The notes below the pieces were generated by a model, which did no database searches, was not told where the DNA came from, and saw only the letters and a program-made list of their open reading frames with translations. A program made the translations under genes and the position numbers. Of a stretch of DNA of 64,000 nt, positions 1 through 8,452 are shown piece after piece; the stretch's first letter is position 1; every line of letters starts with the position of its first letter. Source of the DNA: Candidatus Magasanikiibacteriota bacterium. GTDB taxonomy: Bacteria > Patescibacteria > ABY1 > Magasanikbacterales > 2-02-FULL-50-9b. Location: contig CAITMK010000004.1 in NCBI GenBank assembly GCA_903893485.1, positions 1 to 64,000 on the forward strand. Direction: 5' to 3'.

Positions 1-1302
1 CACATGAATTTCAACGCTTGGCTGCGAGTCAGCTGCGGTTGAAAACACCTGCGACTTGCTGGTTGGAACAGTTGTGTTGCGCGTAATCAGTGCGGTCATT
101 ACACCACCCATGGTTTCAATACCAAGTGAAAGTGGAGTTACATCCAAAAGCAACACGTCTTTCACGTCGCCCTGTAAAATACCTGCCTGCACTGCTGCAC
201 CGATTGCAACAACTTCATCAGGGTTCACTGAAACGTTTGGCTTTTTACCAAAAAACTTTTCAACCGTTGCAAGCACAAGTGGCATGCGAGTCATACCACC
301 AACCATAACCACTTCGTTGATATCAGCAGTTGTCATTTTTGCATCGGCCAATGCTTTTTTCACCGGCTCCAATGTTTTTTCAACCAACGCATGTACTAAT
401 TCTTCCATTTTTGCACGAGTGATTTTAACCACCAAATGTTTTGGACCATTTGCGTCTGAGGTAATAAATGGCTGGTTGATTTCAGTTTCCTGTGCGGTTG
501 ATAATTCGATTTTTGCTTTTTCTGCCGCGTCCTTAATGCGCTGCAATGCTAAGGTGTCTTTGCTCAAATCAATCTGATTTTCTTTTTTGAATTCGTCGAT
601 GATCCACTGAATAATCACCTGATCGAAATCATCGCCACCTAAATGTGTGTCACCATTGGTTGCGCGAACTTCAACAGTGTCAGCGGATACTTCCAAAATT
701 GAAATATCAAAAGTACCACCACCCAAATCGTACACTGCAATTTTCTGATCAGCTTTTTTGTCGAAGCCGTATGCAAGTGCTGCTGCGGTTGGTTCGTTAA
801 TAATGCGCATCACTTTTAAGCCCGCGATTTCACCGGCATCTTTGGTTGCCTGGCGCTGCGCGTCGTCGAAGTATGCGGGAACAGTAATTACTGCTTCAGT
901 AATTTTTTCGCCCAAGCGCGCTTCGGCATCTGCTTTTAATTTTTGCAACACCATTGCCGAAATTTCTTGTGGAGAAAAATCTTTGCCGCCCATGGTAATT
1001 TTTACCGCTTCACCAGATTTTACAATCTTGTATGGCATGAGTTTTGCGTCACGCTGCACTTCGGTATCACCAAAACGGCGACCAATTAAGCGCTTGATTG
1101 AATACAAAGTATTTTCTGGATTCGTTACGGCCTGGCGTTTTGCTGGCAAACCAACAACACGTTCGCCTGATTTTGACATCGCCACAATTGATGGCGTGGT
1201 GCGCATGCCTTCTGCATTTTCTAACACCTTTGGTTGACCACCTTCGATGATGGCCATGCATGAGTTTGTTGTACCCAGATCAATACCCAAAATTTTTGAC
1301 AT
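1..1302 (-). CDS. dnaK: Molecular chaperone DnaK (Hsp70), C-terminus cut by window edge
   Basis: The reverse strand reads 434 codons from ATG at 1302 to the window edge without a stop. The start has the Hsp70 phosphate-1 motif GIDLGTTNS, followed by NEPTAAALAYGFD and the phosphate-2 motif AVYDLGGGTFDIS. DVTPLSLGIETMGG lies at the nucleotide-binding/substrate-binding boundary. The whole ATPase domain and the beginning of the substrate-binding domain are present; the lid lies outside the window. It folds client proteins in the cytosol with DnaJ and GrpE. It is third in an hrcA-grpE-dnaK operon and follows grpE by 10 bp. No SD is visible before the ATG. Heat-shock control through the upstream CIRCE operator is expected. 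Confidence 0.97.
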   Translation of the reverse strand, partial: MSKILGIDLGTTNSCMAIIEGGQPKVLENAEGMRTTPSIVAMSKSGERVVGLPAKRQAVTNPENTLYSIKRLIGRRFGDTEVQRDAKLMPYKIVKSGEAVKITMGGKDFSPQEISAMVLQKLKADAEARLGEKITEAVITVPAYFDDAQRQATKDAGEIAGLKVMRIINEPTAAALAYGFDKKADQKIAVYDLGGGTFDISILEVSADTVEVRATNGDTHLGGDDFDQVIIQWIIDEFKKENQIDLSKDTLALQRIKDAAEKAKIELSTAQETEINQPFITSDANGPKHLVVKITRAKMEELVHALVEKTLEPVKKALADAKMTTADINEVVMVGGMTRMPLVLATVEKFFGKKPNVSVNPDEVVAIGAAVQAGILQGDVKDVLLLDVTPLSLGIETMGGVMTALITRNTTVPTSKSQVFSTAADSQPSVEIHV

Positions 1303-1312
1303 ATTGTTTTAG

Positions 1313-1801
1313 TTAGTTTGTTTTTGTTTCAGCCGCAACAATTACTTGCGCGGGTTTAATAATTTTTCCTGACATTTCGTAGCCGCCTGCAACTTCGGTA
1401 AGGACCGTGCCTGGCGCGACGCCCGCGGCAGATTCTTCTTTTACCGCTTCCATCCAACTTGGATCAAATGGTTTACCAACGGTTTCCATTTCGGTTACGC
1501 CGAGCTGCGAAAGCGTCTGTTTAAAAAGCTGAGCGATGTGGCCGGTGCCGGTCATCCAATTTTGCACGGCTGGCGATTGATCTTCTGCGGCTGGCACATG
1601 CGCCATCGCGCGTTTGAAGTAATCGTACACGGGCAAGAATTTTTCCACGGCGTGCGCGGTGGCGAGCGTCATCATTTGGATGCGCTGCGCTGCTAAATCT
1701 TTTTGCAAATTTGCGTAATCAGCTTGCGCACGAAGCGCTGCCGCTTTCCAGTCTGGTTCTTGAGGCGCTACAATTGGTTGTTCTTCTAATTCATCACTCA
1801 T
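1313..1801 (-). CDS. grpE: Nucleotide exchange factor GrpE
   Basis: This 162-residue protein is in the usual size range for short GrpE proteins. It has an N-terminal acidic stretch, a coiled-coil helix (about residues 15-60, with ADYANLQKD) and a C-terminal beta domain with GKPFDPSWMEAV and GTVLTEVAGGYEMSGKIIKPA, which matches the GrpE signature. It releases ADP from DnaK. The start codon overlaps the hrcA stop by 4 bp (ATGA), implying translational coupling, and dnaK begins 10 bp downstream. Identity rests on the C-terminal motif together with the operon context. Confidence 0.95.
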   Translation of the reverse strand: MSDELEEQPIVAPQEPDWKAAALRAQADYANLQKDLAAQRIQMMTLATAHAVEKFLPVYDYFKRAMAHVPAAEDQSPAVQNWMTGTGHIAQLFKQTLSQLGVTEMETVGKPFDPSWMEAVKEESAAGVAPGTVLTEVAGGYEMSGKIIKPAQVIVAAETKTN

Positions 1802-2502
1802 AGATCTTGTTCAATTATTTTTTTCATAGCTTGAAGGAGCGCAAGGTTACGATCATAGCGCATGCGCATAAAGCCCAGAAGCGCGATGATTTTGTCCCCA
1901 TCGCTCGTGGCAACTTTGGTCACGAGCATCGAAAGGTTGTCGTTAATCGGATTTTGTTTGCCGATTAGGATTTGCACGTCACCCGTGTGTTCGTAGGCGA
2001 GCGAGAAAACTTCGTCGAGCACTTCGTCAGTGCGATCCAGCGCGCGCGAGATGCTGCGCATAATGACCGCATCATGTGATTCTGGCGCGTCGTACATGTG
2101 GCTCATGCCAATGGCGTACAGTGAGCGCGGATCCATGCCAACGACCACGACATTGCCCGCAAGCTCCGAAAGTTCCCGGGCAGCGCTACGGATTTTTTCT
2201 TCCGGCGTTGCACGTTCGATTTCGGTGTGAGCGGCCGCGGTTTCGCGGGTCACATTGCTAGGGCGAACAAACTCTTCGATGTACAGGCGGTACCCTTCTT
2301 CAGTTGGCACGCGGCCGGCCGATGTGTGCGGCTGGCGCAGGAGGCCTGCGCGTTCCAAGTCCAGAAGCTCGTTTCTGACCGTGGCGCTGCTCACATTTTC
2401 GTTGAGCCGCGAAACCACCCATTCACTAGCGATGGGCTGGCCTGTGGATATGTACCCCTCCACCACGATGCGGAAAATTTGGCTTTTTCTGGCTGAAAAC
2501 AT
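1798..2502 (-). CDS. hrcA: Heat-inducible repressor HrcA, short form
   Basis: HrcA represses the hrcA-grpE-dnaK operon by binding CIRCE. The N-terminus is a winged helix: RIVVEGYISTGQPIASEWV followed by SSATVRNELLDLERAGLL and HTSAGRVPTEEGYRLYI, the classic HrcA DNA-binding signature. The remaining ~140 residues carry a reduced GAF-like dimerisation domain and a typical C-terminal region (GLLGFMRMRYDRNL-like ending). At 234 residues it is about a hundred shorter than Bacillus-type HrcA, so the inserted dimerisation domain appears missing or shrunken. It is first in the operon, directly behind a perfect CIRCE operator. Confidence 0.93.
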   Translation of the reverse strand: MFSARKSQIFRIVVEGYISTGQPIASEWVVSRLNENVSSATVRNELLDLERAGLLRQPHTSAGRVPTEEGYRLYIEEFVRPSNVTRETAAAHTEIERATPEEKIRSAARELSELAGNVVVVGMDPRSLYAIGMSHMYDAPESHDAVIMRSISRALDRTDEVLDEVFSLAYEHTGDVQILIGKQNPINDNLSMLVTKVATSDGDKIIALLGFMRMRYDRNLALLQAMKKIIEQDL

Positions 2503-2526
2503 AGCCTTTTTGAGTCTTAAAACACA

Positions 2527-2553
2527 TTAGCACTCTGGAGTATAGAGTGCTAA
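2527..2553. promoter_or_regulatory. CIRCE operator (HrcA binding site)
   Basis: Perfect inverted repeat TTAGCACTC-N9-GAGTGCTAA, identical to the consensus CIRCE element. It sits 25 bp upstream of the hrcA start and overlaps the -10 box of the operon promoter, so HrcA binding would block transcription directly (autoregulation). Confidence 0.97.
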
Positions 2554-2567
2554 TGAAGGGTTGTCAA
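2539..2567 (-). promoter_or_regulatory. Promoter of hrcA-grpE-dnaK
   Basis: On the minus strand, TTGACA (2562-2567) is separated by 17 bp from TATACT (2539-2544), a near-consensus sigma-70-type promoter. The -10 box lies inside CIRCE. Confidence 0.85.
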
Positions 2568-2592
2568 GTTGATTTTATCTAAAGAATATTTT

Positions 2593-4695
2593 TTAGATAG
2601 TCTCCGCAACAAAATCATCAAATTCCTGGCGAAATTCTTTTGATTTAATCATCCAGAGATCATCGAGGTCTTTAAATGGATCGATGAATTGCTCGCTACC
2701 CACATTCAATCTGTCATAAGTACTTGATGTACCAGGAGCTTCTGTAAACCACTCATCTTGTTGATCTGTGGACACCCCAATCGCTTTTAAATCGTTCTTG
2801 TCACGCACCAGATGTGCCAATTGTCGCATCTGCCCTTCGATTGGCCGTACCTCATTTTTATACGCCTGATAATGACCTGCAATTTCTGCGAGTTTAGCTT
2901 TCCATTCTGGATTTGATTTGATCGCGCCAAAAAATTCTTGCTCAAACGGGTACTTCACCTCGTCTTCAATTGCGGAATATAACCACGTATTATTCAAGGT
3001 TGCCACATATCGATAGTCTTTTGCGGTATTCTCAATGGCTTTATTTGGATCTTGAAATAATTTTGGATGCGTACGACGAATTTCAGCGAGCATGTTCTGG
3101 ACTGCGGTTCGGTCTTGGTTAAGAATTTCTGTGTGAGCTTTGAGTACCTTATTACGCTCCGCAAGAAGATCTGCGGTTTTTTGTTTCAGTTCTGTATAAT
3201 TTTTTGGTTTATTTTTTTCAAATTCAGCGCTTGCCAATTGCCATCTGAAATTCCGCAAACGACTTTCAGCATCCATTTGCACCTGAGATGCATCAGACTG
3301 GATGGCATGAATAGCTTCTAATTTTTCATTGCCAAAAAATCCGGTAAGAGGTTTCTCACTTATTTTTGCTTCTTCTAGCAATGCTAACTCAAATGCGTGC
3401 TTTGCAGCTGTTGCCTTTTTTTGCGCCGCACGCGCATCAAACTCCAAAAGAGATTCTTGCGCGGCTGGCGTTTCAGCGCGGGCTTCTGCGCGATAATGCT
3501 GAAGAACTTTGGCCTCAATTCGACTTCCAACCCCAACATAGGTTGGATCCGTTCGAGCAAAAAGACGTACATGGTCGCGATTCAGATCAGTTAAACTTCG
3601 AATTGATTCTGCTTTATAGAATTCACCAGGTTGAAACTGCACCGGTTTTCGAGGACCTTTTGGCAAGAGTCCTTTCGCAATCAAATCTTGCATGAGTTTA
3701 TCATCGATTTGCTTTGAGTCACCACTTGCCAGCGCAAAACTTCTAAGATCTTGATCATATGCGTTCACTTGACTTTCAAGCATTGCGAGACGTGCTTGGT
3801 ATTGGGCACTCACGCGCACCGCATTAAAAATTTCAGATTTAAGTATCGGATTTTTTTCAACATCTTCAATTACATGCGGCGCCACCTGCTCAACCATCAC
3901 GGCAAATTCAGGATCAGTCATTGATCGTGTGCCCTTTTTTTTCAGCCATTCTTCATTGTGAGCGCTGCTATATTTTCGTTGAAGTGCAAATAATTTTTGG
4001 TTTGGAATATGCCCAGCGTCCCAAAATTCTGTTGACATCGTATAATCTCTAAATTCCTTTGCCGAATCCAGCAACGCTGCTTTTTCTGCCAAAATTGATT
4101 CGCGCGTCAATTCGGTTTCAACGGCACTTTCCGCTTCTGGATGTTGCGCGGCATTTGCTTCGGCCATGCGCACGGTCGCAGAAATTTGCAGATCCTTAAG
4201 CACTTCCGCGTCACCACTTTGCATCGCCGCATCCATTTGAGCAACTTCTTCATCAGTAAGTGTCTCAAGCCGCTCTAGTAGAGCTGCTAAATTTTCATGC
4301 TCTGCGGCAGCGGTTCGTTTTGCATCAAACGCTTCTTTTACACCCGGCACGTGAGCGCCACGCGCTGTTTCGCGCCGCACACCGTGCACTTCCTCTTCGG
4401 TGGTAACACCTTCTTGTAGCGCTTCATTCAACGTCGGCATTACCTCGCCAACCGCTTCACGAACCTGTGCTTTATGCTGCGCCACCAATTCAGCATGCTG
4501 AGCCGCAGTATTTTGAGCAAGCTGATTATAAGTACTCGCTGACAAATGCAACGCATCGCGAACACGATCGCGAGTTACTGTGGCCTGCTGTTGTTTTGCT
4601 TTTGCTTCTTCGGCTGCTGTGGCAGCAGCAAGCTCAGCAGCCTCTCTTTCTCTTTTTGCGGTTAAACGTTGTTGGATATCTTCTAAGACGCTCAT
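2593..4695 (-). CDS. Large alpha-helical / coiled-coil protein of unknown function
   Basis: 700 residues with no recognised domain, signal peptide or membrane segment. Composition is strongly helical (Glu, Ala, Lys, Gln) with heptad-like stretches at about residues 1-60, 400-450 and 480-560. Residues about 40-200 resemble the N-terminal part of the next upstream gene: RVRDALHLSASTYNQL aligns with HVRAALHISHERLTQSL, and QMDAAMQSGDAEVL with ALERALRSGDYKMT. The two therefore share a domain. It is last in a four-gene run (YidC-like, SPFH, 377-residue paralogue, this gene). A cytosolic scaffold or membrane-associated role with the SPFH protein is speculation. Confidence 0.8.
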   Translation of the reverse strand: MSVLEDIQQRLTAKREREAAELAAATAAEEAKAKQQQATVTRDRVRDALHLSASTYNQLAQNTAAQHAELVAQHKAQVREAVGEVMPTLNEALQEGVTTEEEVHGVRRETARGAHVPGVKEAFDAKRTAAAEHENLAALLERLETLTDEEVAQMDAAMQSGDAEVLKDLQISATVRMAEANAAQHPEAESAVETELTRESILAEKAALLDSAKEFRDYTMSTEFWDAGHIPNQKLFALQRKYSSAHNEEWLKKKGTRSMTDPEFAVMVEQVAPHVIEDVEKNPILKSEIFNAVRVSAQYQARLAMLESQVNAYDQDLRSFALASGDSKQIDDKLMQDLIAKGLLPKGPRKPVQFQPGEFYKAESIRSLTDLNRDHVRLFARTDPTYVGVGSRIEAKVLQHYRAEARAETPAAQESLLEFDARAAQKKATAAKHAFELALLEEAKISEKPLTGFFGNEKLEAIHAIQSDASQVQMDAESRLRNFRWQLASAEFEKNKPKNYTELKQKTADLLAERNKVLKAHTEILNQDRTAVQNMLAEIRRTHPKLFQDPNKAIENTAKDYRYVATLNNTWLYSAIEDEVKYPFEQEFFGAIKSNPEWKAKLAEIAGHYQAYKNEVRPIEGQMRQLAHLVRDKNDLKAIGVSTDQQDEWFTEAPGTSSTYDRLNVGSEQFIDPFKDLDDLWMIKSKEFRQEFDDFVAETI

Positions 4696-4713
4696 AGTAT
4701 ATATTGATCATCT

Positions 4714-5847
4714 TTATATTTTCTTTACCAAATTCTGCTCAACCTCTCTTCTCCATTGACTAATAAACCCAACATCTCGATTATACTGAATGCTTGTAAA
4801 ATTCTTCGGTTTTAGGATTGCACCCAACCCACGATTTGATAGCGATCCAGGATGAGCAAAGTGAGTGTAGTCCAAATTTTCCACCTTTATGATTCCTGAA
4901 TCTGTCGTGTGAATTTCCCCACCGGGATTTGATAAATAAAGATCTTGCTTCGGATCAAATCCATTTTCAAATGCAACAATAAGTTTGCCCGACTCTTTCA
5001 TTCCCTGCTTTATTAACCAAATAAGTTCAAACATCAAAGAGCAACTACCTGATGCGGCAGCTGTCTCAAATCGCTGCACAGCCTGCGGCATCACGCCCAA
5101 CTTCGTAGCAATTTCTACGGCTAATCGTTCTGCGTTAAGAGGCACTTCCTTAAAACCCTCTCCATTTTTAAAGTGATTCCAATCTACCATATTACATAAC
5201 TCAACAATTTGAGTGTCTAAATCTTCAAGCTTCGCTTTAAATTCAATCATCGCACCTGGGTGACTAAAGAGATGGCTGATTTGTCGTTCTTTATTTTTTA
5301 AATAAGTCATCTGCAATTCTGACTGTTTTTCGTATGGACGCACTCCACTAAAAGGCGGTGCAAAGGTTTTTATGGAGAATTCAAAATCAGGATTTTTATA
5401 TGTTTCAGTATATAATCCATCAACGACGGTATTTGTCATTTTATAGTCGCCCGATCGAAGCGCACGTTCAAGTGCGGCTGTTTCCTTCGGAGCCATGAGA
5501 GGTAATATTTCTATAGCTCGTCTTATGGTTTCTTGACGAACCATATCACGTTTCGATTCTGCCAGATTTTTCTTTAGCAACTCAAGCGTAGCATCCTTTG
5601 CTGCATGCAAGCCTTGATCGTACGCTTCATTATTCAAAGGTTCGCCTTCGTCCAGAGCCCCATTAAACTTTTGACGAAAAGCCTGCGTTGATTCATCGCT
5701 TGCATTAAGTAAGGCCGCCTTTCTTTGAGCACTCTCCCCCAAAGACTGTGTCAATCGCTCATGAGAAATATGAAGCGCTGCTCTCACATGATCGGCTGAT
5801 ACAGAATTGGTGTTAGTAGGTTGTTGGTTATCAAGTGACTCTGACAT
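4714..5847 (-). CDS. Unknown protein sharing an N-terminal domain with the 700-residue neighbour
   Basis: 377 residues from ATG at 5847; an in-frame TTG at 5865 is less likely because it lies inside the upstream gene. The first ~160 residues resemble the N-terminal domain of the next gene (HVRAALHISHERL, ERALRSGDYKM). The C-terminal half has no recognised motif and no membrane segment. A stretch with KQDLYLSNPGGEIHTTD suggests a small beta domain. It lies between the SPFH gene (stop at 5852) and the 700-residue gene in one tightly packed operon, suggesting they act together. Function unknown. Confidence 0.75.
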   Translation of the reverse strand: MSESLDNQQPTNTNSVSADHVRAALHISHERLTQSLGESAQRKAALLNASDESTQAFRQKFNGALDEGEPLNNEAYDQGLHAAKDATLELLKKNLAESKRDMVRQETIRRAIEILPLMAPKETAALERALRSGDYKMTNTVVDGLYTETYKNPDFEFSIKTFAPPFSGVRPYEKQSELQMTYLKNKERQISHLFSHPGAMIEFKAKLEDLDTQIVELCNMVDWNHFKNGEGFKEVPLNAERLAVEIATKLGVMPQAVQRFETAAASGSCSLMFELIWLIKQGMKESGKLIVAFENGFDPKQDLYLSNPGGEIHTTDSGIIKVENLDYTHFAHPGSLSNRGLGAILKPKNFTSIQYNRDVGFISQWRREVEQNLVKKI

Positions 5848-5851
5848 ATTT

Positions 5852-6415
5852 TTAGTGTTGTTCAATTTTCCCTAACAAAACATTTTCTACAAAAATGCCA
5901 CGGGGAAAAAATATCCGCTCGAGTTCATTTTTGATTTCAGTTTCAATCATGTCGCGCTTCGTAAAGTTCATTTCTTCGTAGGTAAAGCGTGAAGCAATTA
6001 AACGAAAACGTGAACGAATCGTTGGGCGCACAATTTTTTGTACAAATTCTTCGCCAATGGTTTGCCAAATTACGGGAATTTGATGCACGTCTAAACGCAT
6101 GAGCACGGTACCTTGCATGGTGACATTTTCATTATCTCGTGTGGTCGCTTCGATTGATTTATCACCAAGCGCGCGAATCATTTCTGGATTAAAATCATCA
6201 TCAATGGTGTATTCCAAAGTTTGCACATTAAACAATTTCGCTTTCTGCCAAAATGGAATTTTTAAATGCAGGCCTGGCGTATACACACGCTTCAGCACGC
6301 CGCGACCTAAATCGTACACAGCCGCAACATATCCTGGTGGCACATAAATCGCAATGCCTTTAAGGACATCTTCCATGACAAACGAGTACATCATTTTATC
6401 GATTTCTTCTGACAT
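5852..6415 (-). CDS. SPFH / Band 7 domain protein
   Basis: 187 residues. The core matches the SPFH (stomatin/prohibitin/flotillin) fold: VPPGYVAAVYDLGRGV, YTPGLHLKIPFWQKA, a mid-domain TMQGTVLMRLD and the end NELERIFFPRGIFVENVLLGKI. Unlike typical stomatins or prohibitins it has no N-terminal transmembrane helix or long C-terminal coiled coil. It is close to a bare SPFH domain with a short helical N-terminus. The neighbouring coiled-coil genes may supply the missing oligomerisation part. It sits 7 bp downstream of a YidC-like gene, which fits a membrane-protein quality or organisation role; that is inference from context. Confidence 0.8.
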   Translation of the reverse strand: MSEEIDKMMYSFVMEDVLKGIAIYVPPGYVAAVYDLGRGVLKRVYTPGLHLKIPFWQKAKLFNVQTLEYTIDDDFNPEMIRALGDKSIEATTRDNENVTMQGTVLMRLDVHQIPVIWQTIGEEFVQKIVRPTIRSRFRLIASRFTYEEMNFTKRDMIETEIKNELERIFFPRGIFVENVLLGKIEQH

Positions 6416-6421
6416 ATAATT

Positions 6422-7174
6422 TTAGTGATGAGCCGCACCTGCTTTTTTCTTTTTGAAAAAAGTCACACGGATAAGCGTGAGCAAGTACGAAAATAATAAT
6501 GAAGTTAGAATAAACAAGGACTTAACCATTGGCAACCACCAGAGAAACAAAAATGAAAGCAGTGGAAATACAATTAAAAATGTTTTCTCCCGGCCCGTCA
6601 TTTTTCCTTTTTTCCCCTGGCGACGAATCAAAATTTCGATGATAAGCACCGCCGCAACAATCGCTGGCCAAATAATACTCTGGTGGCCAACATCGAACAC
6701 CAATGTTTGCGCTGCCGTTGGTCCATATGGCACCGAGAAAAACACCGTATTTAATTTGCCTGGATAATCAATGCCTGGATACAAAATACGCGCAAGCTGC
6801 GTACCCTGAATACCCGTAATAAATACTTGATAAAGCAAAACCAAAACCAACAGCTGAATCGCCAATGCCGTGGTTTTTGCCCATGGACGAATTTTATACT
6901 TGCGCGCCAAATGACGCACGTACTCTTTTAAATAAACCGGATCCGCACGATGGCGCTTTTGCGCTTCAATAATTTTTTCTTCCATTTCTTCGTATGCCAT
7001 GGCGTTACGTTCCGCCATAATTGAAAGTGGAAGCAAAAATATGCGTAATGCCAACGTAAGTGCCACCACCGCCCAACCCAAGTTTTGCTGGGCAATAGTG
7101 TTATAAAAATACACCAAAGCGTTTACCAGCGGTTGGTACAAAAACAGCTGCCAAAATGCAACCAGGTCATTCAT
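6422..7174 (-). CDS. yidC: YidC/Oxa1-family membrane protein insertase
   Basis: 250 residues from ATG at 7174; the in-frame TTG at 7183 is less likely. The YidC core is seen: first TM around residues 18-45, then the cytoplasmic hairpin EEKIIEAQKRHRADPVYLKE, and at least four further hydrophobic segments ending in a Lys/His-rich tail. There is no large periplasmic domain, as expected for a Gram-positive-like or CPR form. It inserts membrane proteins with or without Sec. It heads an operon with SPFH and coiled-coil genes rather than sitting in the usual rnpA-rpmH neighbourhood, so it may be a second, specialised copy. A candidate -10 (TATACT) lies only ~9 bp before the ATG, suggesting a leaderless mRNA. 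Confidence 0.85.
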   Translation of the reverse strand: MNDLVAFWQLFLYQPLVNALVYFYNTIAQQNLGWAVVALTLALRIFLLPLSIMAERNAMAYEEMEEKIIEAQKRHRADPVYLKEYVRHLARKYKIRPWAKTTALAIQLLVLVLLYQVFITGIQGTQLARILYPGIDYPGKLNTVFFSVPYGPTAAQTLVFDVGHQSIIWPAIVAAVLIIEILIRRQGKKGKMTGREKTFLIVFPLLSFLFLWWLPMVKSLFILTSLLFSYLLTLIRVTFFKKKKAGAAHH

Positions 7175-7207
7175 ATAGGTCAAAGTATATCATGTGTTTG
7201 GATTAAC

Positions 7208-8452
7208 CTACAACCGCGAGGTATCGCGGCGCATCAGTGCGCGCATGATCCAGTCAAGGCAAACCTTGGTACGATTTCTGAGGCTCCACATGCGCTGCAA
7301 AAAAACATAGCGGCGAATAATCCACATAATCCTGCCCGAAAACCGAAATGCGCCCAGCTGCCCCACCGCAAACCAGTCGCCAATTGGCACAATGTCGCCT
7401 TTGCTTACAAACTTAAATGGTCGAACTGGCTGATGCGTCAACAAATTATACATATTTTGCGCCGCGTGTGCTGCCTCCGCGGTTGCGGCTTGTGCGGTTT
7501 GGGGAACCATAACTTTTTCCGGAAAAACAATTTCTGCCACATCGCCAATCACAAACACCTCAGGATGTCCAACAAGCTGAAGCGATGCCGTTGTCGCTAA
7601 CCCTCCATGTGCCGCAAGTAATTCGGCAGCAACCAAACCACGCACCGATGATTCCATGCCCGCAGCCCACACACGAAGGCCCGCACGCAATTCCCCACTA
7701 CCCGCAACAGTCACACCATTTTTGGTGCACCCTTCTACTTTTGCATTCAGCATTATTGTAACACCCATTTTTTGTAGACGCGCCGCGGCTGCTGCAGAAA
7801 GCGAAGGATGCATCTGACGAAGTAATCGATCGCCCGCATCAATCAGCGTAATACTTGCCTCATGAATATCGACTTCTTGATACAATTCACGCAATTCGGT
7901 ATGAATAAGGTCAGAAATCTGCCCTGCCAATTCAACACCAGAGGGACCGCCGCCAATAATTATTGTTGCTAATAATTCCTTGCGTACTGCAGCATCTTTT
8001 TCACGTGCCGCTTTTTCAAAATGATCTATCAATTGATTCCGAACCACAACCGCATCATCAATCGATTTAAAAGTGGTGCAATTTTCATGCGCACCGGGAA
8101 TGCCAAAATAATTTGGCCGCACACCCAGCGCGACGACAAGATAATCATAATTAATCTCACCACTATCGGTAACAAGTTTTTTTTGTGCAACATCAATTTT
8201 TTGAATCTGCGTTTCCGTGACAGTTTCAACACAGCAATTTACAATTTCACGCAGTGGTTGCGTAATATGATTTCGTTCAACAGAACCAGTTGCAACTTCG
8301 TGCAACATGGGGTAAAACAAAAAATAATTTTTATCGGAAACCATTTGAAACCGTACCGCCGGCGAACCGTGCAGTTTTTTGTGCAATGTCTTGTATAATT
8401 CAACACCGGCAAACCCACCTCCTGCAATAACAATTTTTTTCATATTAGACAT
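7208..8452 (-). CDS. ndh: Type II NADH dehydrogenase (NDH-2) / FAD-dependent pyridine nucleotide oxidoreductase
   Basis: 414 residues. Two dinucleotide-binding folds are visible: KKIVIAGGGFAGVE at the N-terminus (FAD) and TIIIGGGPSGVELAGQI near residue 165 (NADH). FVIGDVAEI near residue 310 is the second FAD contact, and the C-terminus has FKFVSKGDIVPIGDWF, typical of NDH-2. It would oxidise NADH and pass electrons to a quinone or other acceptor at the inner face of the membrane. It overlaps the permease stop by 8 bp (ATGTCTAA); ATG at 8443 is an alternative start. No other respiratory subunits are nearby, so its acceptor is unclear. Confidence 0.88.
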   Translation of the reverse strand: MSNMKKIVIAGGGFAGVELYKTLHKKLHGSPAVRFQMVSDKNYFLFYPMLHEVATGSVERNHITQPLREIVNCCVETVTETQIQKIDVAQKKLVTDSGEINYDYLVVALGVRPNYFGIPGAHENCTTFKSIDDAVVVRNQLIDHFEKAAREKDAAVRKELLATIIIGGGPSGVELAGQISDLIHTELRELYQEVDIHEASITLIDAGDRLLRQMHPSLSAAAAARLQKMGVTIMLNAKVEGCTKNGVTVAGSGELRAGLRVWAAGMESSVRGLVAAELLAAHGGLATTASLQLVGHPEVFVIGDVAEIVFPEKVMVPQTAQAATAEAAHAAQNMYNLLTHQPVRPFKFVSKGDIVPIGDWFAVGQLGAFRFSGRIMWIIRRYVFLQRMWSLRNRTKVCLDWIMRALMRRDTSRL

